A stretch of 64,000 bases of DNA from Myxococcales bacterium (GTDB taxonomy: Bacteria; Myxococcota_A; Polyangia; Haliangiales; Haliangiaceae), in NCBI GenBank assembly GCA_028287135.1, contig JAQBQE010000017.1:1-64000 (forward strand), given 5' to 3'. Below, in pieces: positions 17,913 through 26,702 of the stretch. The notes beneath the pieces are model-generated. The model had not been told where the DNA came from, searched no databases, and saw only the letters and a program-made list of their open reading frames with translations. Positions within the stretch are counted from its first letter, which is position 1, and every line of letters starts with the position of its first letter. A program made the translations under genes and the position numbers.

Positions 17913-19085
17913 TCAGGGTTTGGCGTGAGTTTGTGCCGTGCCACTGTCCTCGGCAGGATCCGCCGCGTCGGGGGTGCCGGCGTCGACACCCTCGGCCGGC
18001 ACGGACTTACCGGTCCGCCGTGGCACCTGGACCGGCGAGATCACCACGACGTCACGCCAGGGACCCTGCTCCGGCCGCGTGGTGAGGAGACCTCCGACCT
18101 CGATCGAATCGGCGTGGTTGGACACCTCGAGGTAGAGCTCGACCTCCTCGAGATCCGCTCCGATCCACCGTGCGTTCGAGCTCGTGACCTGATAGAGGAC
18201 CGCCGGCTCGGCGCTCCGCACGATCTTGCCGGTCTCGAACCGATACGCCATCAGCGACCACCGCCGGAGCTGCGGTTCCTCCGTGTAGGTGACGACCACG
18301 AGCTCGTCCCGGCCGTCCGTCATGCGCAGCGGCTGGGCGAACACGACCTTGTTCGGGATCCGGAGCGGGACGATCGCTCGACCGGTCTCGGCGGCCCGCA
18401 CGACGATCTCGTTGTCGACGATCTCGACGAGCTCACCGACGCCGGTCAGGCACGCGCCGAATCCGCGCTCGGTCGAGGCCGGGCGAGGACACGCGGGCTG
18501 GCTGGGCCGGTCGCCGCGCAAGCTCACGCCGGGGTCGGCGGCGACGATGATCGCCGCGACCTTGTCGTCGTGAAGGATGATCCGCGCGTTGCGCATCGTG
18601 CTCGGGACGATCAGGCGCGGATCGCGCGCGACCTCGAGATCCTCGGCCAGCGGACCGAGTGCCTTGATGACGTCCGCCTTCGTCGACCCGACGTGGACGC
18701 CCGACTCGGTGCGCGCGACGTCGGGCCCGACGACCGCGACGAAGGTCGCCGTGCCCGCGGGCTCGCCACCGATCAGCACGGTGTTGTCCTCGGCCCGGAT
18801 CAGGCTGCGATGGAGCAGGCCCGGAATCTCGAACACCGCGATCCGCGGTCCCGACGGTAGCTGCTCGAGCAGCACCGACAGCTTCTCGCCGATCCGGTAG
18901 GGCCCTACCCCGTCGGCGCGGATCGCGTGCGGAGGGAGCGGACGGACGTTGCCGACGGGCGGCTCGATCACGCGACGCTCGCGCTGCGGGTCGCGCGGCA
19001 GCTCGCGGCGCTCGCGGGGCTCGCGATCACCACACCCGACGAGCGGGACGAGGATCGCAGCGAGCACGGGCAGCGAGAGCTTCAC
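17913..19085 (-). CDS. Lipoprotein of unknown function
   Basis: 390 residues from the GTG at 19085, which overlaps the stop of the upstream kinase as GTGA. A lipobox LVGCG gives lipidation at Cys18, followed by a highly charged Arg/Glu/Pro stretch and a largely beta-rich body. One internal segment (YRIGEKLSVLLEQLPSGPR ... GVHVGSTKADVIKALGPL) resembles the small periplasmic DUF1131/SmpA-like modules that report flow or scaling values, but I cannot assign a family. The C-terminal ~25 residues are Ala/Asp/Pro-rich and probably disordered. Co-transcription with the Ser/Thr kinase suggests a shared pathway. Confidence 0.72.
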   Translation of the reverse strand: MKLSLPVLAAILVPLVGCGDREPRERRELPRDPQRERRVIEPPVGNVRPLPPHAIRADGVGPYRIGEKLSVLLEQLPSGPRIAVFEIPGLLHRSLIRAEDNTVLIGGEPAGTATFVAVVGPDVARTESGVHVGSTKADVIKALGPLAEDLEVARDPRLIVPSTMRNARIILHDDKVAAIIVAADPGVSLRGDRPSQPACPRPASTERGFGACLTGVGELVEIVDNEIVVRAAETGRAIVPLRIPNKVVFAQPLRMTDGRDELVVVTYTEEPQLRRWSLMAYRFETGKIVRSAEPAVLYQVTSSNARWIGADLEEVELYLEVSNHADSIEVGGLLTTRPEQGPWRDVVVISPVQVPRRTGKSVPAEGVDAGTPDAADPAEDSGTAQTHAKP

Positions 19086-20686
19086 GTCATGACGATATAC
19101 GCCACCAGGGCGAGCACGGCCATGATGAGTACGCCGACGAGCATCCACGGGAGCCGGCCGGGCTCGTTGCGCGCGAGTAGCGCGGAGCCGACCGCCGGGA
19201 CCATCGGGGCCGGGGTGATCGGCGCGGCAACGGGCCGTGGGGTCGGCGGGATCGGAGGCGCCACCCGAGCGGGGACCGGGGTGGGCCGAGCCGGCGGTGC
19301 CGCAGGCTCGACCTCGCGAGGATCGAGCGTGGGGACGGGGTTGGTCGCGTGGACCTCCTCGTCCTCGTCGCCACTCGTGACCGCGCGCTTCGCCGCACGC
19401 GTCGGCGCCGGCGTTGCGGGTTCCTCGATCGGCGTCTGCGCGCGCGGCTGCTTGCCGCTCACGGGAGCCATGCCCGCGGGCCGCACCGGGACCGGCGTGC
19501 GCAAGGCGCGAAGCTCGGCGAGCTCCATCCCGAGCGCCGCGGCGACGTCGGCCTCGGGCTGCTCGGCGTCTTCCCACTCGGGCGCTTGCTCCGGACCGGG
19601 CGCACCTTCGGGCGCGCGATAGCCGTCGAACACCTGGCTGTCGAAGTCGAGGTCGTCGTTGCCGTCGGTGCGGCGAACCTCCGCCTCGGAGACCAGCTCG
19701 GGGCGGCGCTGACCGCCTTCGGCATGCGTCAACAGATCGAGATAGCGCGCGATCCGCACGGGCCCGGAGTGGAGGCGCTCGTCGCGCAGGAACGTCTCGA
19801 GATCGTCGGCGAGGTCGTACGCGCTCTGGTAGCGATCCGCCGGATGCTTCTCGAGCGCGCGCATCACGATCGACTCGAGCGCGGGCGGGAAGCTGCGGCG
19901 GAAGAACGTCGGCGGCTCGACCTCGGCGTTGATCAGCTTCTGCACCACCTCGTTCGCGGATCCGCGGAACAGCCGGCGGCCGACCGTGATCTCGTAGAGC
20001 ACGATCCCGAGCGAGAAGATGTCACTGCGGTGATCGACCACCGGAGAAGCCGACGACGATCGTCCCGCCTGCTCGGGCGACATGTACGAGAGCTTGCCGG
20101 GCATCACCTCGCTCCGCATCCGCTGTCCGCGAGCGCGGGCGATGCCGAAGTCGATGACCTTCATCGTCCCGTCCTGGGTGACCAGCAGGTTCGACGGCGA
20201 GATGTCGAGGTGCACGATCTCGAGCGGCTGATCGGCGAGCTGCGAGCCCTCGGCGCCCTGCTTGGCGTGGAAGTAGCCCATGCCGGTGGCGGCCTGCCGG
20301 ATCAGCTCGACCGCGTGCTCGAGCGGGAGGAACCGACCGTGCGTCAGGCCGCGCCGGCACAGCTCGTTGAGCTCCTCGCCGACGATGTACTCCATCGCGA
20401 TGTAGGGGATGCCGTCGTGCTCGTCGACGTCGTAGACGTGGACGATGTTCGGATGGTTGAGCAGCGCACCGATCCGCGCCTCGTCGAGGAACATCTCGAC
20501 GATCCGCGGATCGTCCGCGAGCTCGTGACGCAGCCGCTTGATCACGACCTGCTTCTCGAACCCGGCCATCGCGGCCTGACGCGCGAGATAGATCTCCGCC
20601 ATGCCGCCGATCGCGAGCCGGCGAAGCAGCGTGTAACGACCACCGAAGGCGGTGGGCTCGAGGTCCGCGGTCTGATGTCTGGTCAT
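19082..20686 (-). CDS. Hanks-type Ser/Thr protein kinase, C-terminally anchored
   Basis: 534 residues. The kinase domain (about 15-285) has the glycine loop, VVIKRL with the ATP-binding Lys, a catalytic loop HLDISPSNLL (Leu in place of Arg in HRD, common in myxobacterial kinases), DFG in KVIDFGIARA and SPEQ in place of APE. The middle third is a Pro/Ala-rich disordered region, and one hydrophobic helix forms the extreme C-terminus (VGVLIMAVLALVAYIVM). This places the kinase domain in the cytoplasm with a tail anchor. No PASTA repeats. It overlaps the deacetylase gene by 4 bp. Confidence 0.9.
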   Translation of the reverse strand: MTRHQTADLEPTAFGGRYTLLRRLAIGGMAEIYLARQAAMAGFEKQVVIKRLRHELADDPRIVEMFLDEARIGALLNHPNIVHVYDVDEHDGIPYIAMEYIVGEELNELCRRGLTHGRFLPLEHAVELIRQAATGMGYFHAKQGAEGSQLADQPLEIVHLDISPSNLLVTQDGTMKVIDFGIARARGQRMRSEVMPGKLSYMSPEQAGRSSSASPVVDHRSDIFSLGIVLYEITVGRRLFRGSANEVVQKLINAEVEPPTFFRRSFPPALESIVMRALEKHPADRYQSAYDLADDLETFLRDERLHSGPVRIARYLDLLTHAEGGQRRPELVSEAEVRRTDGNDDLDFDSQVFDGYRAPEGAPGPEQAPEWEDAEQPEADVAAALGMELAELRALRTPVPVRPAGMAPVSGKQPRAQTPIEEPATPAPTRAAKRAVTSGDEDEEVHATNPVPTLDPREVEPAAPPARPTPVPARVAPPIPPTPRPVAAPITPAPMVPAVGSALLARNEPGRLPWMLVGVLIMAVLALVAYIVMT

Positions 20687-21747
20687 CGCGACGTGGCCGC
20701 TTCCGCGATCGGGACGCCGGCCGCTGCGTGCGCGGCGAGCGTGCCTTCGATCGCTGCGCGCGCGACCGGATGGGTCGGCAGCGGAGCGACGGGTGGCAAC
20801 GGCTCCGCGGGCCTCGCGAACGAGGACAGCACCCGGGTCATGCCGCCGGCGAGACCATCGAGATCGTAGCCACCCTCGAGCACGGCGACGATCCGGCCTC
20901 CGCAGATCCGATCCGCGACCGCGCGCAGGCGGTTCGCCATCGCCGCGAAGCCGTTGTGGGTGACGCGCATGCCAGCGAGTGGATCGTGCTCGAACGCATC
21001 GAAGCCGGCGGAGACCAGCAGGAGATCCGGCTTGAACGCGACGAGCGCGGGAAGGAACACGTGGTCGAACACCGCGGCGAACTCGAGATCACCGCAACCG
21101 CCCGGGAGCCCGACGTTGACGGTCGCGCCCTTCGCGTTCGCGCCACCGATCTCCGTCGGTGCGCCGGTGCCCGGATAGAACGGGTACTGGTGGACGGACA
21201 GATAGAGCACCGACGGATCCTCCCAGAAGATGTCCTGGGTCCCGTTTCCGTGGTGAACGTCCCAGTCGACGATCGCGACGCGCGCGGCACCGCGAGCACG
21301 CGCGGCAGCCGCCGCCGCCGCGACGTTGTTGAGCAGGCAGAATCCCATCGCGCGATCGCGGGTGGCGTGGTGCCCCGGCGGGCGCACGACCGAGATGCCC
21401 TGCCCGAGGGCGCCGTCGAGGACGTCGGTGGCGAGCTGACACGTCGAGCCCGCGGCAGATCGCGCCGCGTCCCACGTGCCGGGCGAGAAGTAGGTGTCGG
21501 CATCGAGCCAGCCGGTGTGGCCGGGTACGCGCTTGATCAGATCGTCGAGGTACCCGGCGCCGTGCACGCGCGAGAGCTCCTCATCGGACGCGAACCGCGT
21601 GACGATCCGCCGGCCCTGGTCGGCGATGCCGGCCGTGACCAGTGCATCACGCACGGCGTGCGCGCGCGCCGGCCGCTCCGGGTGCCCCGAAGGAGCACGG
21701 TGCCCGGAGGCGGAGTCGAACATCTCGTCGAGAACAAAGCCCAGCAT
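20683..21747 (-). CDS. Histone-deacetylase-like amidohydrolase (AcuC/HDAC class II type)
   Basis: 354 residues. It has the zinc-dependent deacetylase fold with the motif RPPGHHA (the two catalytic His), GFCLLNNVA, and the metal ligands in IVDWDVHHGNGTQ and SAGFDAFEHDPL. Bacterial members deacetylate acetyl-lysine proteins, acetylpolyamines or other amides; the substrate is not evident. HPERP near the N-terminus is typical of the class. It sits between gpsA (2 bp gap) and the Ser/Thr kinase (4 bp overlap), which makes coordinated protein acetylation and phosphorylation control a reasonable guess. Confidence 0.88.
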   Translation of the reverse strand: MLGFVLDEMFDSASGHRAPSGHPERPARAHAVRDALVTAGIADQGRRIVTRFASDEELSRVHGAGYLDDLIKRVPGHTGWLDADTYFSPGTWDAARSAAGSTCQLATDVLDGALGQGISVVRPPGHHATRDRAMGFCLLNNVAAAAAAARARGAARVAIVDWDVHHGNGTQDIFWEDPSVLYLSVHQYPFYPGTGAPTEIGGANAKGATVNVGLPGGCGDLEFAAVFDHVFLPALVAFKPDLLLVSAGFDAFEHDPLAGMRVTHNGFAAMANRLRAVADRICGGRIVAVLEGGYDLDGLAGGMTRVLSSFARPAEPLPPVAPLPTHPVARAAIEGTLAAHAAAGVPIAEAATSR

Positions 21748-21749
21748 CG

Positions 21750-22760
21750 CTAGTCGCGTTCCGACCTCGCAGGCCGTGTCAGGAGGCGCGTGATCGCTTC
21801 GCGGACCGGAACGCCCTCGTGGATGATCGCGTGCATCGCATCGATGATCGGAGCCTCGACGCCGATCCTGGCGGCGAGCTGCTTGGCGACCTTCGCCGTC
21901 TTGACGCCCTCGGCGACCTGCTTCATCTCGCCGAGGATGTCGGCCATCTTCTTGCCCTGGCCGAGCGCGAGCCCGACCCGGCGGTTGCGCGACGCATCGC
22001 CCGAGCAGGTCAGCACGAGATCGCCCATGCCCGAGAGCCCGGCGAACGTCTGCGCATTCGCGCCGAGTGCGACGCCGATCCGCGTGATCTCGGCGAGGCC
22101 GCGCGTGATCAGCGCGACCCGCGTGTTCGAGCCAAAGCCGAGGCCGTCGGAGACGCCCGCGCCGATCGCGACGACGTTCTTCAGCGCGCCACCGATCAGC
22201 ACGCCGAGCACGTCATCGGTCGAGTAGATCCGGAAGTTGATCCCGGTCAGCGCGGTCTGTGCGGCGATCGTGGTCTCACGGTCGCTGCCGGCAAGCACGA
22301 TCGCGGCCGGCATCCCCGCGGCGAGCTCGCTCGCGAACGTCGGTCCCGAGAGATACGTCGCGCGCTGAGCGATCCGCGGCGGCAGGACATCGCGATAGAC
22401 CGCATCGATCGTCTGGAGCGTGCCGTCCTCGAGCCCCTTGGAGGCGTTGATCACGACCGCGTCCGGATCGATCCACGATGCCGCGCGATCGAGGACCTCG
22501 CGGATCCCGTGCGAGGGCGTCACCGAGAGCACGAAGCGCTTGCCGCGCACCGACGCCTCGAGGTCGCTCGTCACGGTGACCGTGTCGGGCAGGCGGTGAC
22601 CCGGGAGGTACGCCTTGTTCTCCCGCGCCGTGTCCATCTCGCGCGCGGAGTCCGCGTTGCGGTTGTAGAGGCAGACCCGATGGCCGTGGTTGCCGAACAG
22701 CACGGCGAGGCAGGTGCCGTAGCTACCTGCTCCGATCACCGCGATGTCTTCGCTGCTCAT
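21750..22760 (-). CDS. gpsA: Glycerol-3-phosphate dehydrogenase [NAD(P)+]
   Basis: 336 residues from the ATG at 22760, which places the Rossmann motif VIGAGSYGTCLA at the N-terminus (a GTG at 22778 would add six residues). Further signatures are VINASKGLEDGTLQ, LSGPTFASELAAG with the catalytic Lys in GGALKNVVAIGAG, and the C-terminal helical domain with LSGMGDLVLTCSG. It reduces dihydroxyacetone phosphate to sn-glycerol-3-phosphate for phospholipid synthesis in the cytoplasm. It heads the run gpsA, deacetylase, Ser/Thr kinase, lipoprotein. Confidence 0.94.
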   Translation of the reverse strand: MSSEDIAVIGAGSYGTCLAVLFGNHGHRVCLYNRNADSAREMDTARENKAYLPGHRLPDTVTVTSDLEASVRGKRFVLSVTPSHGIREVLDRAASWIDPDAVVINASKGLEDGTLQTIDAVYRDVLPPRIAQRATYLSGPTFASELAAGMPAAIVLAGSDRETTIAAQTALTGINFRIYSTDDVLGVLIGGALKNVVAIGAGVSDGLGFGSNTRVALITRGLAEITRIGVALGANAQTFAGLSGMGDLVLTCSGDASRNRRVGLALGQGKKMADILGEMKQVAEGVKTAKVAKQLAARIGVEAPIIDAMHAIIHEGVPVREAITRLLTRPARSERD

Positions 22761-22809
22761 TGGCGGGAAACGTACCACGCAGCGTCGGCGAGCGGCGCTG
22801 TCGGCGCGC

Positions 22810-23871
22810 TCAGCCTGGGGGCGTGATCGTCAGGGATTCGGTCGCGAGGACGACCCGGTTGCGCCCTGCCCGCTTCGCCGCATAGAGCGCGGTGTCGGCG
22901 GAGCGCACGAGTGCCTCGGCATCGGTGCCGTCATCGGGGAACGTCGCAACGCCGATCGAGACGCTGAGCCGGCCGGCCCTGGGCGCCGCCTCGGAGAAAT
23001 CATTGGCGTGCACGCGCTCGCGCACGCGCTCCGCGACCTTGGCCGCCGTGAACTTGGCGGTGTCGACCAGGATCACCGCGAACTCCTCGCCGCCGTAGCG
23101 CGCGACCACGTCGTTCGCTCGCCGGGTGTCGGCGAGGACCCGCGCGAGCTGGCGCAGTACCTCGTCCCCCGAGGGATGGCCGAAGGTGTCGTTGAACTGC
23201 TTGAAGTGATCGACGTCGAGCATCAGCAGCGACAGCGGCAGCCCACTGCGCTGGCTGCGTTCGACCTCGAGCGTCAGCCGCTCGTGGAAGTGGCGGTGGT
23301 TGTAAAGCCCGGTCAGGCCATCGGTGACCGCGAGCTGGGCGAGCCGCGCATTGGCCTCGGCGAGCTCGTGCGTTCGCTCGTGGATCTTCGCCTCGAGCTC
23401 GCGGTTCATCTCGAGCAGCGCCTGGTTCTTCGCCGACAGTGACGCGATCAGGTGCTGGTTCTCGTTGACCAGCCGGTACTGCCGCAGGAGGTTCTCGGCG
23501 GCGAGCAGCAGCGCGGTCTCGTCCCACGGCTTGCTGATGTAGTGATTGAGGTGCGCGCGGTTGATCGCCTCGATCACCGCGTCGAGGCCGGCCTGACCGG
23601 TCAGCAGGATCTTGGTCGTCGCCGGCATCCGGCGATCCACGATCTCCAGCAGCTCGACGCCCTTCATCCCGGGCATGATCTGATCCGCGATCACGAGCGC
23701 GATCTGCTCGCCTTCGCGGGTCAGCTCGTCGAACAACGCCACGGCCTCATCACCGGACCGCGCCGTCGCGATCTGGCACTCGTGACCGAACCGCGCGCCG
23801 AGCTGGGCACGCAGCACGCGAAGGACCCCCTCCTCGTCATCGACACAGACGATCACCTCGCGCCGGCTCAT
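22810..23871 (-). CDS. Response regulator with GGDEF diguanylate cyclase output
   Basis: 353 residues. A receiver domain (1-125) has acidic pocket VDDEE and the phospho-acceptor Asp63 in IADQIMPG. A coiled-coil linker (about 140-180) connects to a GGDEF domain with the active signature YGGEEF. An RxxD (RAND) five residues before it forms an intact inhibitory I-site. This should be an active c-di-GMP synthase with product inhibition. The start overlaps the kinase stop by 4 bp (ATGA), so the kinase directly upstream is the likely phosphodonor. The PilZ-like gene at 53.1 kb is a candidate effector in the same window. Confidence 0.92.
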   Translation of the reverse strand: MSRREVIVCVDDEEGVLRVLRAQLGARFGHECQIATARSGDEAVALFDELTREGEQIALVIADQIMPGMKGVELLEIVDRRMPATTKILLTGQAGLDAVIEAINRAHLNHYISKPWDETALLLAAENLLRQYRLVNENQHLIASLSAKNQALLEMNRELEAKIHERTHELAEANARLAQLAVTDGLTGLYNHRHFHERLTLEVERSQRSGLPLSLLMLDVDHFKQFNDTFGHPSGDEVLRQLARVLADTRRANDVVARYGGEEFAVILVDTAKFTAAKVAERVRERVHANDFSEAAPRAGRLSVSIGVATFPDDGTDAEALVRSADTALYAAKRAGRNRVVLATESLTITPPG

Positions 23872-26702
23872 GACACCGCCTGTGCCGCGCCGACCGAGAT
23901 CGGCAGGCGGACCTCGAACACGGTGCGACCGGGCTGCGATTCGCAGCGCAGGACGCCCTGGTGCTTGTCGACGATCTGGCGCGCGATGCCGAGCCCGAGC
24001 CCGGTGCCCTCGCCCTTCACCTTGGTCGTGAAGAACGGCTCGAAGATCTGGGGCAACGCATCCGCCGGGACGCCCGGGCCGTCATCGATCACGCGAACGA
24101 TGGCCCAGGCGTCCTCGACGAGCGTCTCGATCGTGATCATCCCCTTGCCCGCGAGTGCTTGCTGCGCGTTCTGGATCAGATTCGTCCACACCTGGTTGAG
24201 CTCGTCCACGAACACCGGCACGCGCGGGAGGTCGCCGTAATGCCGCTCGACGACGATATCACGCAGCGCGTGGTGCAGGAGCGCCAGGGTCGTCTCCAGG
24301 CCCTCGTGCAGATCTGCCTCGATCCGGGTCGCCTGCTGATCGAGGTGCGAGTAGCTCTTGAGGGCGCCGACGATCCGCTGGATCTGGCCGATCGCGTGGC
24401 GCACGGTCGACGAGGTCCGCTGGAGATACACGTGGTCGGTGAGCGCGCCGATGACCTTGCCCGCGAGCGCGCGATCCGGGCCGAGCGCGGTGACCAGGCG
24501 CTGGACGTCGTCGGGAGTTGCCCCGAGATCCGCGAGCTCGGCCGCGAGCGAGGGCACGTCGCCGACCGAGCCGCCGGTCCGGGTGGCGGCCTCGAGCGCG
24601 GTGACCAGCTCGCGGGCCGCCTTGCGGGCGGTCAGCCCGGTCGGCAGCGGCCGCTCGGCGAGCCGGGGCGCCGTGACCTCGAGGAAGTCGGCGATCGCGA
24701 GCGCGACGATCAGCGACGAGGCGTGCGAGGCCAGCTCGGCGCCGTGCCGGGCGACCCGGACGAGGGCGGCGCCAAGACCGTCGATCGAGCCGCGGATCGC
24801 GGCGGTCGGTGAGTTGATCTCGTGCGCGACGCCAGCGACGAGCAGACCGAGCCCTGCCATCCGCTCCGACAGGATCAGCTGCGCCTGGGTCTCGCGCAGG
24901 TCGGCGAACGCCTTGCCGAGCTCGTGGTTGATCGCCGTCAGCTCGGCCGTGCGCAGGCGGACCTTCTTCTCGAGCTCCTCGCTCGCCTCGCGGACCTCCT
25001 GGTAGAGGACGGCGTTCTCGACCGCGGCTCCCGCCTGATCGGCGAACGTGGTCAGAAGGTTGAAGTCCGCCTCGGAGAACTCGCGCGCGTCCTCGGACCG
25101 TCCGACCGCGAGCACGCCGACGACCCGCGCCTTGCGATCGAGCGGCAGCGCGACCAGGGGCCCTGGCGCACCGGCACGACGGGCCGACTCGCTGTGCGTC
25201 GGATCCGCGCCCGCGCGCTCGAGGCGCACCGGCTGCCGGGTCTGATAGACCTGCTCCGCGACCGAGCGCAGCGCCTCGGCCGCTGCGAGCGCCTCGTCGG
25301 TGGCGAGCGCACTCGAGACATCGGCACGCCGGGCTCGCGCCGCCGACGCTCGCAACCGTGGCTGCGCACCACCCTCGACCAGCCACAGCGCCGCGAGCTG
25401 GATGTCGAACGTGCGCGCGACGGCGTCGACGATCTTGCGCGACACCGAGTCGAGATCGATCACCGAGGACACCGCGCGACCTGCATCGTGCAGCGCGACG
25501 ATCTCGCGCATGCGCGCTGCGAGGCGAGCCTGGTTGTCCTTGAGCGTCGAGGTCATCTGGTTGAACGCGGTCGCGAGATCGGTGAGCTCGTCACCGCCCG
25601 GGATGTCGATCCGGTGCTCGAGATCACCGCGGGAGACCGCGATCGCGCCGCGATGCAGGCGTGCGATCGGTGCTCCGAGCCGGCGTGACCAGAACAGCGC
25701 GAGGATCAGCGCGAACGCGACCGCGATCACGCCACCGACGACGAGCGAGCGGATCGCAAGACGCTTGGTCGCGGCGAGTCCCGCGCGATCGACGGCGACA
25801 CCGATGATGCCGACCGCGTGATCCTCGTGGTCGCGCAACCCGGTGACCGCGATCTTGTACTTCCCGATCAGCCCGCCCTCCTCCTCGATGTCGAGGTCGC
25901 GGACGATCCGCTGCCCCCGGAGCGCGGCGGCGCGCTCGGTCGCCGAGATCGTGACCGGCTCCGACCGCCGGCCCAGCCGCGACCGGAACGTGACCTGGAC
26001 CTTGCCGGACGTACCGCCGAGCAGGACGTCGGCGGACAGCGCGCCCTTGATCCCATCCGCGAAGTCGCCGTCGAGCGGCGTCGAGAGGACGAGGACGCCC
26101 TTGAGTGCGAGTCCGCCATCGACGACCGGGGACACCGCACGGACGACGGCGCGATCGCCGACCTCGACGAGGGAGACCGTGCGGGTCCAGGACTGGCCCT
26201 GCGCGACGACGGTGTCTTCGGGCATCACCTCGACATCGCGGAACCGGGCAACCGCACCACCGAGCACGCGATCGAACAGTCGCTTGCCATTGGCATCGAA
26301 CAGCTGGAGCCGCGCGGACGGCACGTGCACGGCCTCGTGTGCGATCCACTTCTCGATGTTCGGCAGCTGGTGATCGTGCAGGCTCTCGTGGGCATCGAGC
26401 TCGGACGATTCGAGCGCGGCGAGCAGCTCCGAGCTCTCGGCGAGCTGGACCGCCTCGTCGCTGAGCCGCTCGACCGAGCGGAGCACGAGGTTCAGGCCGA
26501 CGGTGAGCTGGCGGTCGGCGTCATCGCGCAGCCCACCCTCGAGGCTCGACAGGATGACGTTGGTCGCGAGCAAGGCCACGATCACGACCGGCACGAGCGC
26601 CGCGAACACCATCGCGATCACGAGCTTGCTGCGCAGCTTCAACCGCAGCTTCGGTGCGGGGACCGGCTTTGCGAGCCTGGGATCCTCCGGCGCCGCGGTC
26701 AC
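23868..26702 (-). CDS. Large membrane sensor histidine kinase (periplasmic sensor, HAMP, GAF)
   Basis: 944 residues from the GTG at 26702, which overlaps the upstream stop as GTGA; the reading frame stays open further upstream but that part is antisense-like and was excluded. Order: transmembrane helix (about 28-50), a ~230-residue periplasmic dCache-like domain, second transmembrane helix (about 290-310), HAMP, GAF (about 385-560), coiled coil, an H-box GVAHEINSPTAAIRGS, an unusually long helical insertion after it, then HATPase with [24 protein letters not shown] and GTGLGLGIA. It is encoded between an OppA-type binding lipoprotein and a GGDEF regulator. Confidence 0.9.
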   Translation of the reverse strand: MTAAPEDPRLAKPVPAPKLRLKLRSKLVIAMVFAALVPVVIVALLATNVILSSLEGGLRDDADRQLTVGLNLVLRSVERLSDEAVQLAESSELLAALESSELDAHESLHDHQLPNIEKWIAHEAVHVPSARLQLFDANGKRLFDRVLGGAVARFRDVEVMPEDTVVAQGQSWTRTVSLVEVGDRAVVRAVSPVVDGGLALKGVLVLSTPLDGDFADGIKGALSADVLLGGTSGKVQVTFRSRLGRRSEPVTISATERAAALRGQRIVRDLDIEEEGGLIGKYKIAVTGLRDHEDHAVGIIGVAVDRAGLAATKRLAIRSLVVGGVIAVAFALILALFWSRRLGAPIARLHRGAIAVSRGDLEHRIDIPGGDELTDLATAFNQMTSTLKDNQARLAARMREIVALHDAGRAVSSVIDLDSVSRKIVDAVARTFDIQLAALWLVEGGAQPRLRASAARARRADVSSALATDEALAAAEALRSVAEQVYQTRQPVRLERAGADPTHSESARRAGAPGPLVALPLDRKARVVGVLAVGRSEDAREFSEADFNLLTTFADQAGAAVENAVLYQEVREASEELEKKVRLRTAELTAINHELGKAFADLRETQAQLILSERMAGLGLLVAGVAHEINSPTAAIRGSIDGLGAALVRVARHGAELASHASSLIVALAIADFLEVTAPRLAERPLPTGLTARKAARELVTALEAATRTGGSVGDVPSLAAELADLGATPDDVQRLVTALGPDRALAGKVIGALTDHVYLQRTSSTVRHAIGQIQRIVGALKSYSHLDQQATRIEADLHEGLETTLALLHHALRDIVVERHYGDLPRVPVFVDELNQVWTNLIQNAQQALAGKGMITIETLVEDAWAIVRVIDDGPGVPADALPQIFEPFFTTKVKGEGTGLGLGIARQIVDKHQGVLRCESQPGRTVFEVRLPISVGAAQAVS

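Noticed and set aside
18896-18909. GTAGGGCCCTAC resembling the operator palindromes
   Set aside because: It lacks the 4-bp spacer and lies inside the lipoprotein coding region, where it encodes the ordinary peptide Gly-Val-Gly-Pro-Tyr.
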